Origin: Nocardia altamirensis NBRC 108246
Lineage (GTDB): Bacteria > Actinomycetota > Actinomycetes > Mycobacteriales > Mycobacteriaceae
NCBI RefSeq assembly: GCF_001612685.1
Contig: NZ_BDAY01000032.1
Coordinates: forward strand, 1 to 64,000
DNA: 64,000 bases
Direction of reading: 5' to 3'
Of this stretch, positions 37,192 to 45,887 are shown piece after piece; position 1 is the stretch's first letter, and each line of letters begins with the position of its first letter. Made by a program: the position numbers and the translations under genes. The notes beneath the pieces were generated by a model, which saw only the letters and a program-made list of their open reading frames with translations, did not search any database and was not told the origin of the DNA.

Positions 37192-37317
37192 CCTCGGCGC
37201 GTGCCGCGCGCAAGTGCTGCCTGGTCAGCATCCGCGCCGGTACGCTCGGAGGGGCAGGACGACGGCGCGCACGCCGATGCGCGGCCGTCGGATCTTCTGC
37301 TCGACGAGGAGGCTGCG

Positions 37318-38055
37318 ATGGCCGGCGGCATCGGTTCATCATTCGACCCCGACCGGATCGCGCAGATCCGCGCGCAACTGGCCAACCCAGGCGCGAAGGC
37401 ACCGGGCCCGACGCCCGGTGTCCCCGTCAAGCCGAGGTCGGACAACTTCGCCGCCATCAAACAGCTGTGGCTGCGCGCCGGGCTGCTCATCGCCGGCTTC
37501 GTCGCGTTGCTCTACGGCATCGAGGGCGTCGACTACCTCGACAACAACGACCTGAACAACGCGGGCATCCACCCACGTGACGCCGACGGGCTCTGGGGCA
37601 TTCTGTGGGCGCCGGTCCTGCACGCCAACTGGTCGCATCTGGTCGGCAACACGCTGCCGGTGCTCGTCCTCGGCTTTCTCGCCCTGCTCGCAGGCATCGG
37701 CCGCGGTGTGGCCGCGACCGCGATCATCTGGGTGGTGGCCGGTATCGGCACGTGGTTGACCGGCCAGTCCGGCAGCGTGCACCTCGGCGCGTCGGTGCTC
37801 GTGTTCGGCTGGTTGACGTTCCTGATCTCGCGCGGCTGGTTCGCCCGCAACATCGGCCAGATCATCCTCGGACTCGTCGTCCTGGCGGTTTACGGGTCGC
37901 TTTTGTGGGGCGTATTGCCGGGCCAACCTGGAATCTCTTGGCAGGGACACCTTTTCGGGGCGGTGGGTGGACTCCTTGCCGGCTGGGTACTCTCTGGTGA
38001 TGAACGTCGACACCGTCGCGCGGATCGGGCTGGAGTCATTGCGTCGCCACGGTGA
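37318..38055 (+). CDS. Rhomboid-family intramembrane serine protease
   Basis: A 245-residue membrane protein with a cytosolic N-terminal 45 residues and six membrane helices. The nucleophile motif is HLGASVLVFG (GxS) and the catalytic His is in GHLFGAVGG of the last helix; LHANWSHLVGNTL is the conserved loop after helix 1. Same position as Rv1337. GAGGAGG precedes the ATG at 37318. Substrates are unknown. murI, the next gene in M. tuberculosis, does not follow. Confidence 0.9.
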   Translation: MAGGIGSSFDPDRIAQIRAQLANPGAKAPGPTPGVPVKPRSDNFAAIKQLWLRAGLLIAGFVALLYGIEGVDYLDNNDLNNAGIHPRDADGLWGILWAPVLHANWSHLVGNTLPVLVLGFLALLAGIGRGVAATAIIWVVAGIGTWLTGQSGSVHLGASVLVFGWLTFLISRGWFARNIGQIILGLVVLAVYGSLLWGVLPGQPGISWQGHLFGAVGGLLAGWVLSGDERRHRRADRAGVIASPR

Positions 38056-38174
38056 TCGGGCGGCCCGCCAGGAAATATGGGGAATTGGTTTCTCGACCGG
38101 GCCGGGCGAGCGAACAATGGACGCAGCCGCGCCGTCGCACGGGGCAGCGGCGCGCGTTAGCGAGGTGGTGTCAA

Positions 38175-38331
38175 ATGAGCGAACGAAGTGAGCGAATCAC
38201 GGGCACAGCCGAGCATTCGCTCGTGACGGAGCCGAGCGTCAGCGAGGCGGAGTCATGAGCGAACGAAGTGAGCGAATCATCGAAACAGCGTGCTTCGCGC
38301 ATGACGGAGCTGAGCGTAGCGAGGCGGAGTC
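38175..38331. repeat. Tandem repeat, units of 80 and 77 bp (MSERSER type)
   Basis: Two units (38175-38254 and 38255-38331) each begin ATGAGCGAACGAAGTGAGCG and end AGCGAGGCGGAGTC. A partial unit lies to the left (GCGCGTTAGCGAGG at about 38153), and the next ATG at 38332 starts the phosphodiesterase gene. Each unit can fold (GAGCGAAT with ATTCGCTC in unit 1). Short frames inside start MSERSER but are not credible genes. The last unit gives GAGG at 7 bases from the 38332 ATG. Confidence 0.85.
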
Positions 38332-39129
38332 ATGAGTGACAGTTCAGCGTGGCAGCATGGGGGAATGCGCCTAACCGTCCTCGGGTGCTCGGGCAGCGTG
38401 TCCGGCCCGGACTCCCCAGCGTCGGGGTATCTCCTGACCGGGCCCGATATGCGGCCGGTCGTGATCGATTTCGGCCCTGGCGTGCTCGGCGCGTTGCAGC
38501 GCCATGCCGACCCGGGTGAGGTCGACATCTTCCTGACCCACCTGCACGCCGACCACTGCCTCGACCTGCCCGGCCTGCTGGTCTGGCGGCGCTACCACCC
38601 GACACCGCCGGTCGGCCGCGCGATCGTGCGCGGGCCGTCGGACAGCGCGGTGCGGATCGGCAATGCCTCGGCCGAGGTCGGCGGCGAATGCGACGACTGG
38701 TCCGACGTGATCGACCATCAACCGTGGATCGCCGGGGAAAAGGTCGAGTTCGGGCCTGGCCACACCGTGTCGGCCAGCCGGATGTTCCATCCGCCGGAGT
38801 CCTACGGGCTGCGCATCACCACCGCAGCCGGGCGCACCTTCGTCTACACCGGCGACACCGCGATGTGTGACTCGGTGCGCGAGCTCGCCGAGGGCGCCGA
38901 CATTCTGATGGCCGAGGCCTCCTGGACCCACGATCCGGCGAATCGGCCACCGGGCATTCATCTTTCGGGCACCGAGGCGGGCATGATCGCCGCCGAGGCG
39001 GGTGTGAAAGAGCTACTGCTCACCCATATTCCGCCGTGGACCTCGCGCGAAGACGTGATCGCCGAGGCCAAGGCGCAGTTCTCCGGACCGGTGCACGCGG
39101 TCGCGCCGGGCGAGACATTCGACCTCTGA
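38332..39129 (+). CDS. Metallo-beta-lactamase-fold phosphodiesterase (Rv1339-like)
   Basis: A 265-residue protein with the MBL zinc motif THLHADHCLDLPG, the GHT/FHPPESYG block, YTGDTAMCDSV and LLLTHIPPW. M. tuberculosis Rv1339, the counterpart here, has been described as an atypical class II cyclic-AMP phosphodiesterase, so a role in lowering cAMP is plausible. The start is uncertain: ATG 38332 has a GAGG from the repeat at 7 bases, and ATG 38365 gives MRLTVLGCSGSV, closer to the family N-terminus. It leads the rph-rdgB group. Confidence 0.85.
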   Translation: MSDSSAWQHGGMRLTVLGCSGSVSGPDSPASGYLLTGPDMRPVVIDFGPGVLGALQRHADPGEVDIFLTHLHADHCLDLPGLLVWRRYHPTPPVGRAIVRGPSDSAVRIGNASAEVGGECDDWSDVIDHQPWIAGEKVEFGPGHTVSASRMFHPPESYGLRITTAAGRTFVYTGDTAMCDSVRELAEGADILMAEASWTHDPANRPPGIHLSGTEAGMIAAEAGVKELLLTHIPPWTSREDVIAEAKAQFSGPVHAVAPGETFDL

Positions 39130-39205
39130 CCGGAGTTCCGACTGCCATCAGGGCTAGTTCTTGCCCACCCCGTCGGTGTCGGCTGCCATCCCCTAGGCTG
39201 TGCCC

Positions 39206-39976
39206 GTGTCTAGACGAGCCGATGGCAGGGCGGACGACGAACTCCGCGAGGTCCGAATCACCCGTGGCTTCACCACGCACCCGGCAGGTTCGGTGCTGGT
39301 GGAATTCGGCCAGACGCGGGTGATGTGCACCGCGAGCGTCACCGAGGGTGTGCCCCCGTGGCGCCGCGACTCCGGGCTCGGCTGGGTCACCGCCGAATAC
39401 GCGATGTTGCCCGCCGCGACGCATACCCGCAGTGGCCGGGAATCGGTGAAGGGCAAGGTCGGCGGCCGTACCCAGGAGATCAGCCGCCTGATCGGCCGTT
39501 CGCTGCGCGCGTGCATCGACCTGGCCGCCATCGGCGAGAACACCATCGCGATCGACTGCGATGTGCTGCAGGCCGACGGCGGCACCAGGACCGCCGCCAT
39601 CACCGGCGCCTATGTCGCGCTCTCCGACGCGGTGACCTACCTGGCCGCGGCGGGCGCACTCGCCGACCCGCAGCCCATCTCCTGCGGGATCGCCGCGGTG
39701 AGCGTCGGCGTCGTCGATGGTCGGGTGCGTCTTGACCTGCCGTACGAAGAGGATTCGCGCGCCGAGGTCGACATGAACGTGGTCGCCACCGATACCGGAA
39801 CTCTCGTCGAGATCCAGGGCACCGGCGAGGGCGCGACCTTCCCGCGCTCCACCCTGGACAAGCTGCTCGACTCCGCGCTGGCGGGCTGTGATCAGCTGTT
39901 CGTGATCCAGAAGAAGGCGCTGGCGCTGCCGTATCCTGGTGTGCTGCCTGAGCCGTCCGAGTCGAAGAAGAAGTAG
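39206..39976 (+). CDS. rph: Ribonuclease PH
   Basis: A 256-residue phosphorolytic 3'-5' exoribonuclease that trims tRNA 3' ends. The motifs GFTTHPAGSVLVEFG, GWVTAEYAMLP, RSLRACIDL and NVVATDTGTLVEIQGTGEG are nearly invariant, including the phosphate-binding Arg residues. The GTG at 39206 gives VSRRADGRADDELR, like the Rv1340 start; a GTG at 39200 is possible. It ends two bases before rdgB. Confidence 0.94.
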   Translation: MSRRADGRADDELREVRITRGFTTHPAGSVLVEFGQTRVMCTASVTEGVPPWRRDSGLGWVTAEYAMLPAATHTRSGRESVKGKVGGRTQEISRLIGRSLRACIDLAAIGENTIAIDCDVLQADGGTRTAAITGAYVALSDAVTYLAAAGALADPQPISCGIAAVSVGVVDGRVRLDLPYEEDSRAEVDMNVVATDTGTLVEIQGTGEGATFPRSTLDKLLDSALAGCDQLFVIQKKALALPYPGVLPEPSESKKK

Positions 39977-39978
39977 TC

Positions 39979-40587
39979 GTGGCACGTCGGGTGCTGGTCG
40001 CCAGCCGCAATGCGAAGAAGTTGAACGAGCTGCGGCGCATCCTCGCCGACGCGGGGATCGCCGGGATCGAGATCGTCGGGCTCGATGACGTGCCCGCCTA
40101 CGAGGAGGCGCCGGAGACCGGCGCGACGTTCGAGGAGAACGCGCTCGCCAAGGCCCGTGATGGTGCCGCGGCGACCGGATTGGCTTGTGTCGCAGACGAT
40201 TCCGGTATCGAGGTAGACGCATTGAACGGGATGCCCGGCGTGCTGTCTGCGCGCTGGTCCGGGCGGCACGGCGACGACGCGGCGAACAACGCGCTGCTGC
40301 TCGCGCAACTGGGGGATGTGCCGGACGAGCGGCGCGGTGCCAGGTTCGTCTCGACCTGCGCGCTGGTCGTGCCCGGCGGATCCGAGATCGTGGTACGCGG
40401 CGAATGGCCTGGCTCGGTCGGCCGGAAGCCGTTGGGCGACGGCGGATTCGGCTACGATCCGCTGTTCATCCCCGAGGGCGGCGACATCTCGGCGGCCCAG
40501 CTGACGCCGGCGGAGAAGGATGCGGTCTCGCATCGTGGCCGCGCGCTCACCCAGCTCCTGCCTGCGCTGGCCGAGCTCGCGAATTGA
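39979..40587 (+). CDS. rdgB: RdgB/HAM1 XTP/dITP diphosphatase
   Basis: A 202-residue house-cleaning enzyme that hydrolyses dITP and XTP to monophosphates. The start VARRVLVASRNAKKLNEL, the middle ADDSGIEVDALNGMPGV, and GDGGFGYDPLF are family hallmarks, with metal-binding acidic residues in place. GTG start two bases after the rph stop. Same order as Rv1340-Rv1341. Confidence 0.94.
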   Translation: MARRVLVASRNAKKLNELRRILADAGIAGIEIVGLDDVPAYEEAPETGATFEENALAKARDGAAATGLACVADDSGIEVDALNGMPGVLSARWSGRHGDDAANNALLLAQLGDVPDERRGARFVSTCALVVPGGSEIVVRGEWPGSVGRKPLGDGGFGYDPLFIPEGGDISAAQLTPAEKDAVSHRGRALTQLLPALAELAN

Positions 40588-40700
40588 GCTGCCGCACAGC
40601 GCCGTGACGGTCTCCGCATGGCCTGCGCCCGAGATCACCCCAACGCCGCGCAGTTCGGCCGGTTCCCGCCCCTCTCGTCGAGGTCTCACAAGCCCCGTCC

Positions 40701-40734
40701 ACTATTCACAAAGGTTCCAGCCTGTGTGAATAGT
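40701..40734. terminator. Bidirectional stem-loop, ACTATTCACA family (copy 1)
   Basis: ACTATTCACAAAGG (40701-40714) and CCTGTGTGAATAGT (40721-40734) pair over 14 positions with one mismatch around a 6-base loop. It lies in the 338-bp gap between convergent rdgB and DUF3817 genes. The rest of that gap (40735-40925) shows no gene. A close relative is at 62032-62065. Confidence 0.75.
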
Positions 40735-40925
40735 AGGAAGCCTCTGTGCTCCTACCCGGCCAGCAGGGCAGATCCGGCGCCCCGCCAAGGGTTCGCATAC
40801 CTTCTGCGGATCCGCACCCGCTCTGGGCAGCCAGAACCGGGCGGATTCATAGAAGTAGTGCGGATCTGGGGGTGACCGGATGTTGGAGGCTGCCAACCTT
40901 GGCCGGACCGCTCGACAGGCCCGGC

Positions 40926-41441
40926 CTAGACGAGGAACTTCTGCTTGACCTGCTTCGCGTTGATGTGCTCGACGAAGAACGACAGCAGCGGAATGGTGCC
41001 TGCGAGCAGCGTGCCGAGGGTGCGCGGCGCAGGCCAGCGCACCTTTACCGCGAGGTCGGCGGTGCACAGCAGGTACACGAAGTACACCCAGCCGTGCACG
41101 ACGGCGATCCAGTTCGGGGTGTGCACGCCGAAGCCGTATTTGGCGATCATCTCGCCGGTGAGCAGCAGCAGCCAGAGGCCGGTGATCCACGCGAGCGTGC
41201 GATAGCGCAGCAGCGCGGACTTGATCTTGTCCGTTGGCGCGAACTTGGTGTTCTGCGCTGCCTCCTCCTCAGCGAACGATGTCGCGCTATTGGTGAGCGC
41301 CGCTGTCGCCGCGGCGGCGGCGAGAGCGCCGCCCTCGGCCGAGGCCACGGTGGCGTCGCTGGCGTGCAGCATGTGCTCCTCGGCCGCTTCCGTGGCCTCG
41401 ATCGCTGACGCGCTGTCGGTGGGATTCCCGGGGGTTGTCAA
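40926..41441 (-). CDS. DUF3817 membrane protein (Rv1342c-like)
   Basis: The 171-residue protein has a 75-residue Ala/Glu-rich cytosolic leader and then a DUF3817 domain: three membrane helices with VVHGWVYFVYLLCTADLAV holding the conserved HG. It is the positional match of Rv1342c next to Rv1341. The family function is unknown. Its ATG overlaps the end of the upstream LprD-like gene (ATGA). A shorter DUF3817 protein at 6240 has no such leader. Confidence 0.82.
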   Translation of the reverse strand: MTTPGNPTDSASAIEATEAAEEHMLHASDATVASAEGGALAAAAATAALTNSATSFAEEEAAQNTKFAPTDKIKSALLRYRTLAWITGLWLLLLTGEMIAKYGFGVHTPNWIAVVHGWVYFVYLLCTADLAVKVRWPAPRTLGTLLAGTIPLLSFFVEHINAKQVKQKFLV

Positions 41442-41887
41442 CCGGCGCTCCTCTCGGTGTCGCGGGCGCGCAGGCCCGCCTCGCGGACCTGATCATCGAT
41501 GTCTCGAGCGTGCAATGCGGCCAGGTACTGGTTGTACTCGGCGAGTACCGGGTCTTCGTCGCGCACCGCTTTCGGGCGATCCGGCAGGATGCCTGCCGGA
41601 ATCTCACGCGGTGCAACAGGTTTCGAGGCAGGCCTCGGGGTGCCACTCGGGTTTTCGGCTTCTTCGGATTCCCGTTCCAGCCGCACGAACCGGAAATAGG
41701 CGAACACCGCGAAGCCGGCGAACAACGGCCACTGCAGCGCATAGCCCAGATTCTGGCCGGTGCCGCTGGACGATTCGAACCGCTCCCACTGCCACCACGC
41801 CAACGCGAGGCAGCCGAGCGTAGCGACAGTCACCAGCGCGATGAGGGCCGGGCGATTGTGTGCCGAGCGGCGAGGTGAAGCGGACAC
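41438..41887 (-). CDS. LprD-like membrane protein (Rv1343c-like)
   Basis: A 149-residue protein with an N-terminal helix (ALIALVTVATLGCLALAWWQW), then FESSSGTGQNLGYALQWPLF leading into a second helix, and a C-terminal charged tail. The WQWxRFES and QNLGYALQWP motifs match Rv1343c (LprD). Only a Cys in the first helix (LGC) is possible for lipidation, without a normal lipobox context, so it may be a two-pass membrane protein instead. Coupled by 4-base overlap with the DUF3817 gene. Confidence 0.78.
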   Translation of the reverse strand: MSASPRRSAHNRPALIALVTVATLGCLALAWWQWERFESSSGTGQNLGYALQWPLFAGFAVFAYFRFVRLERESEEAENPSGTPRPASKPVAPREIPAGILPDRPKAVRDEDPVLAEYNQYLAALHARDIDDQVREAGLRARDTERSAG

Positions 41888-41986
41888 GGGTACTACGGTA
41901 CTCGTCTACTACACGATCCGTAGGAGGCAGGTGGGCCCTGTCCCTTCAGCGTCCCGCCCGCCTCCCCGCGGGCGGGACCGCCGAGG

Positions 41987-42862
41987 TCAGAACTTGTAGG
42001 TGATGCCGGTGAAGCGCTCGGACTCTTCCCAGAGCCGCTTCCAGAGGTCCTGCTTCTTCGACAGCCTGCTGGACGGCGCGGCGGCGACCGGCCCCTGGGT
42101 CTCGAAGAACCGGCGCGGACCCCAGTAGACCTGCGGGTCGGCGTCGGGCATGGTGGCCGCGAACAGTGTGGAGTGCACGGCCTTGCGCGGCGCGTGCCCG
42201 ACCAGCGCGACGAACGGCTTGATGATCTTGTCGATCGGCGTCTCGGTCCTGGAGAACAGGTCGGTGGCCGCCACGCCGGGGTGCACCGCGTACGAGCGCT
42301 TGTCCGAGCCTGCCTCGGCCAGCCTGCGCTGCAGCTCCCGCGCGAACATCAGGTTCGACAGCTTGGCCTGCGCGTAGGCGAGATTGCGCTGGTAGCGGCG
42401 GTGCTCGTAGTTGAGGTCGTCGACCCACAGCTTCGGCGTCTGCCGGTGCGCGATGCTGGCCAGCGTCACCACCCGGTCGGTGATGCGGTCGAGCAGCAGA
42501 CCGGTCAGCGCGAAGTGGGCGAGGTGGTCGACGCCCCACTGGGTCTCGAAGCCGTCCTTGGTGCGCGAGAACGGGACGTTCATCAGCCCGGCGTTGTTGA
42601 TCAGCACGTCGAACTCGCCCTGTGCGTCGGCGAACTTGCGGACCGAGGCCAGGTCGGACAGATCCAGCTCGGCAACCCGGACGTCGCCGGGGATCGCGTC
42701 GGCGACGGCCTTGGCTTTTTCCGCATTGCGGCAGGCCATGATGACCGTTGCACCGTTGGCCGCGAGGACCTCGGTGGTGATAGCGCCTAATCCCCCGTTC
42801 GCGCCGGTGATCACAAAGGTGCGCCCGGTCTGATCCGGGATTTCAGTAGGTTTCCACGCCAT
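41987..42862 (-). CDS. Short-chain dehydrogenase/reductase
   Basis: A 291-residue SDR. The cofactor motif is TGANGGLG (residues about 18-25), NNAG at about 90 and the catalytic YAQAK with a preceding Ser in TLASIAH. The sequence resembles retinol dehydrogenase-like and protochlorophyllide reductase-like SDRs of actinobacteria. The substrate is unknown. It stands alone; a 16-bp palindrome lies 8 bases before its ATG. Confidence 0.87.
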   Translation of the reverse strand: MAWKPTEIPDQTGRTFVITGANGGLGAITTEVLAANGATVIMACRNAEKAKAVADAIPGDVRVAELDLSDLASVRKFADAQGEFDVLINNAGLMNVPFSRTKDGFETQWGVDHLAHFALTGLLLDRITDRVVTLASIAHRQTPKLWVDDLNYEHRRYQRNLAYAQAKLSNLMFARELQRRLAEAGSDKRSYAVHPGVAATDLFSRTETPIDKIIKPFVALVGHAPRKAVHSTLFAATMPDADPQVYWGPRRFFETQGPVAAAPSSRLSKKQDLWKRLWEESERFTGITYKF

Positions 42863-42870
42863 GAGACAAC

Positions 42871-42886
42871 CTTACTCTTGAGTAAG
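42871..42886. promoter_or_regulatory. Palindromic operator before SDR gene
   Basis: CTTACTCTTGAGTAAG has perfect 7-bp arms around TT. It lies in the 5' leader of the SDR gene. A TTACTC/GAGTAA palindrome of this kind is common for TetR regulators, but no regulator is next to it; the TetR at 44522 is the nearest candidate. Confidence 0.55.
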
Positions 42887-42952
42887 TTCCGAGGGAAGAG
42901 ATCCACTCGAATCCTAGCCAAAGTGTCTCAGACAGAGTGTGATGACCGCCAC

Positions 42953-44359
42953 TCACCGACCACTGCCGATGGGCTGCTGGAATGCGGCCGCAAGCGTGGT
43001 CCCGACGGTCTCGCCCCACACCTGCCAGGTGGCCGGATCGAGCATCATCGAACCGGCGTCGATAGTGCGGACGCCCGGCGCGACCGGCAAGCCTGTGAAG
43101 CGGTCCTTAAGCCACAGCAAGGCTCGAGGCGCACCGATCGGGTCGAGGGTCAGATGCTCGCTGAAGTGATCGCGGGTGTACTCGACGCGGGCATTCGGAT
43201 CCTGCGCGTACCAGCCGACGAGATCGTTGACCGGACCGACGGGAATCAGCCAGTCCGGGTTCGACTGGTACATGAACATCGGCATGTCCGGGACCGCCTT
43301 GCCCATCTTGGTCTTGTCCAGTACCGCGAGAACCGTCGGATCGGCGAACGGGTTCTTGCCGAGCATGGCGATGTTGTCGGCGAACGGGAAGAAGATCGAC
43401 TGGTAGCTCGCGCACAGCTGCTCCTTGGCCGCCATCATCAGCTTGCCGAGGCCGTTCATGTTGTCGTCGAGGAACTTTCGCAGCTCCGGATACTCGCGCG
43501 CGACGCCCATCGCGCCCGCGAAGATCAGTCCGGCGGAGAGGTTGCCGTTGGCCATCCGCAATGCGGCGGACAGATCGGCGGGGATGCCGCCCTCGGCGAC
43601 GCCGACGATGTTGAGTTCCGGTGCGTAACTCCGCTTCAGTTCGGCCGCATGGCCGGTCGCGATGGCGCCGCCGGAATAACCCATCAGGCCGACGCGGGTT
43701 GCGGTGCCGGACAACTGCATCGGGTCGAAGTTGGCCGCGGCGCGGATGCCGTCCAGTGTGATCCGACCAGCCAAAGGCCCTGCGGCATAGGCGGAATCGG
43801 GGCCCTGATGGTCGGGTACCACCACGGCCCAGCCCTGGGCGAGTGCGGCCTGAATCTCCAGGAACTGCCCGGCGACCAGGACGGAGCCGGTGATCGTAGC
43901 CGGGATGGAGCCCATCTGTAGTTGATAGGACGGCATGCAGTAGTTGCCGGTGGAGTCCTCGGCGATCTGATACGAGAACAGCGGCCGGTCGGGCATATAG
44001 CCGCGCGGCTTCAACACAGTGGCCACCGCGGCGATGGGCTCGTCGCGGGTGTTGGTCGATCGGTACGACAGCTGCCAGGCGTCGACGTTGACCGGGATCA
44101 GCGACAGGTTCGCCACATTCACCTGCCTGGCCGCGATCAGTTGGCCCGGTGCCAGATTCGCGTAGGCCTGCGGCGCCGGGCGGTAGAAGGCCGGGTCGAA
44201 GCCGGGCGGCAGCGGCGGAATCGGGAACGGCAACGCGGGTTGCACTGGGGGAGTGCCCGGTTCGGCGGCGGCCGCTCCGGTGAGGGCGAAGGGCAGCCCG
44301 GCCGCCACCACGGCGAGGGCTATCAGCAGCTTCGATGCGTGCTTGCGCGGTGTGACCAC
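42953..44359 (-). CDS. Secreted lipase/esterase (LIP family)
   Basis: A 468-residue alpha/beta hydrolase with a signal peptide (LLIALAVVAAGLPFALTGAAAA) and a Pro-rich linker. The nucleophile motif is GYSGGA with Ser in the elbow; VVPDHQGPDSAYAAG is the oxyanion region and SNPDWLIP the acid region, with His in RDHFSEH. The layout is that of secretory lipases (PF03583). The GTG at 44359 has GAGG 7 bases before it. It is divergent from a TetR gene. Confidence 0.88.
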   Translation of the reverse strand: MVTPRKHASKLLIALAVVAAGLPFALTGAAAAEPGTPPVQPALPFPIPPLPPGFDPAFYRPAPQAYANLAPGQLIAARQVNVANLSLIPVNVDAWQLSYRSTNTRDEPIAAVATVLKPRGYMPDRPLFSYQIAEDSTGNYCMPSYQLQMGSIPATITGSVLVAGQFLEIQAALAQGWAVVVPDHQGPDSAYAAGPLAGRITLDGIRAAANFDPMQLSGTATRVGLMGYSGGAIATGHAAELKRSYAPELNIVGVAEGGIPADLSAALRMANGNLSAGLIFAGAMGVAREYPELRKFLDDNMNGLGKLMMAAKEQLCASYQSIFFPFADNIAMLGKNPFADPTVLAVLDKTKMGKAVPDMPMFMYQSNPDWLIPVGPVNDLVGWYAQDPNARVEYTRDHFSEHLTLDPIGAPRALLWLKDRFTGLPVAPGVRTIDAGSMMLDPATWQVWGETVGTTLAAAFQQPIGSGR

Positions 44360-44430
44360 AGAACAACCTCGTTGGTGCAGAGCTCCGTCTATGTGAGCCC
44401 AGTTGGTTTCAGACTGAGGTCGAGTATGCA

Positions 44431-44442
44431 GCGTCATGACGC
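44431..44442. promoter_or_regulatory. 12-bp perfect palindrome in lipase-TetR gap
   Basis: GCGTCATGACGC is fully symmetric and lies between the lipase and TetR starts. GAGAGGTGTCTCTC at 44464 is a second small inverted repeat. Either could be the TetR operator. Confidence 0.45.
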
Positions 44443-44521
44443 GGATCACAAACAGCGGTCAGTGAGAGGTGTCTCTCGCCTGGTCACGGCTGCTGCGCGC
44501 CCGCTCGTCTACGGTGGAAGC

Positions 44522-45166
44522 GTGACGATGGTGAGCAGGCAATACGGCGGACGTGCCGTCACCGAACGCAAGGCCGAACGCCGTCTGCGTTTCCTGGTCG
44601 CGGCGACCAGGATCTTCGCCGAACGCGGCTACGCGAACTGCTCACTCGCCGACCTCTGCACCGCCGCTGGCCTGTCCAAGCGGCAGTTCTACGAGGAGTT
44701 CCAGACCAGGGAAGACGTGCTGGTCGCCGCCTACGATCGGATCCAGGACGACGCGGCGGCGGCCGTGCTTGCTGCGCTGGCCGATCTGGATCCGCGCTAC
44801 GACATGACCGCCGCGATGACCGCGATGGTGTCGGCGTATTCGGGGTCGATCGGCTCGGACCCGTATCGCGCCAAGGTTGCCTTCATCGAAGTGGTCGGCG
44901 TCAGCGACCGGATGGAGCGGCACCGGCGCGAGCGGCGGCACAGCTGGGCGGCGTTGCTCGATTCCGTCGTCGTGCCGGCGGTGGCGCCCGGCGCCCGGAT
45001 TCGTGGTGGAGGTGCCTGGGGCGCAAGCGCGCTCATCGGCGCGATCAACGGCCTGACGCACGAATGGGTGCTTGCCGAGCCACGTCCCCCCGCGGACCTG
45101 CTGGTGGAACTGCTGGTGCCGATCGCGCTGGCGCTGCTGGAAATGCCGGATCAGCGCACCGCGTAG
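44522..45166 (+). CDS. TetR-family regulator
   Basis: A 214-residue protein from GTG 44522 (ATG 44528 also possible) with the helix-turn-helix NCSLADLCTAAGLSKRQFYEEF at about residues 39-60. The C-terminal half does not match a known ligand class. The divergent lipase gene is its most likely target. Its 3' end overlaps the end of the next TetR gene by 16 bases on the opposite strand. Confidence 0.87.
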   Translation: MTMVSRQYGGRAVTERKAERRLRFLVAATRIFAERGYANCSLADLCTAAGLSKRQFYEEFQTREDVLVAAYDRIQDDAAAAVLAALADLDPRYDMTAAMTAMVSAYSGSIGSDPYRAKVAFIEVVGVSDRMERHRRERRHSWAALLDSVVVPAVAPGARIRGGGAWGASALIGAINGLTHEWVLAEPRPPADLLVELLVPIALALLEMPDQRTA

Positions 45167-45786
45167 TGCCCGAGTGACGGCGTGAGTGCGTCGAACGCGA
45201 CGCCGATGTATTCGGTGATGGCCGTGGCGATCTCGTCGTTCGACTGACCGGCGAGGGTGCGGCGCATCGTCTCGTCGAACAGCACCCGGTGCACGCCGCC
45301 GAGCTGGGCCGCGGCCACCCTCGGCGTGATATCCGTTGCCGCGGTGCCGGTCTCGGCGGCGAGGGTAGCGGCGAGCAGCTGTTCGCGTTCGTCATGGAAT
45401 TCGCGGAGCCTGGCGACGAGGGCCGGGCTGTCGTTGATCAGGGTGGCGAACTCGGGGCCGGAGAAGCCGACCACCGGGTCCTGCTCGGCCGCCGCCGTCA
45501 GGTAGGCGCGGCGCAGCGCGGCCAGTGCGGATTCGCCGGGCTCGCGCTCGCGGACGACGCGGGCGAGCAGGTCGACAAAGACGTCGTGCAGGTCGAGGGC
45601 CAGGTCTTCCTTGCGCGGGAAGTAGTTGGTCACCGTCATCTTGGCGACCTCGGCGGCGGCCGCCACGTCGGCGATCGTCACCTTGTCGAAGCCGTGCTCG
45701 AGGAAGAGCCTGGTCGCTTGGTTGGAGATGTTCTCCCTGGTCTGGAGCTTTTTTCGGTCTCGAAGCCCCAGGGTCTCTATGTCCAT
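45151..45786 (-). CDS. TetR-family regulator
   Basis: This 211-residue TetR protein (start MDIETLGLRDRKK at 45786; a longer start at 45813 exists) has the helix-turn-helix KVTIADVAAAAEVAKMTVTNYF. The divergent small-protein gene is preceded by a strong promoter with a palindrome between -35 and -10, the natural place for this repressor. Ligand unknown. Confidence 0.88.
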   Translation of the reverse strand: MDIETLGLRDRKKLQTRENISNQATRLFLEHGFDKVTIADVAAAAEVAKMTVTNYFPRKEDLALDLHDVFVDLLARVVREREPGESALAALRRAYLTAAAEQDPVVGFSGPEFATLINDSPALVARLREFHDEREQLLAATLAAETGTAATDITPRVAAAQLGGVHRVLFDETMRRTLAGQSNDEIATAITEYIGVAFDALTPSLGHYAVR

Positions 45787-45822
45787 GGCATCACCATAGC
45801 TGATATCGACCAAAATTTATGC

Positions 45823-45851
45823 TTGACATATTTTTAGGTCCGATCTAAGTT
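45823..45851 (+). promoter_or_regulatory. Promoter TTGACA-17-TAAGTT with embedded operator
   Basis: TTGACA at 45823 and TAAGTT at 45846 are separated by exactly 17 bases. TTAGGTCCGATCTAA (45834-45848) between them is a near-perfect palindrome (TTAG.TC.GA.CTAA). The promoter reads toward the small protein and sigma-factor genes. The operator is probably bound by the divergent TetR protein. Confidence 0.65.
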
Positions 45852-45887
45852 TGTCCTCGTACTCAGAACGAAGGAGCGTCACCGCGT

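Noticed and set aside
38175..38258. Short frame MSERSERITGTAEH in the tandem repeat
   Set aside because: It is the translation of a repeat unit seen twice in a row; no gene-like features or downstream continuation.
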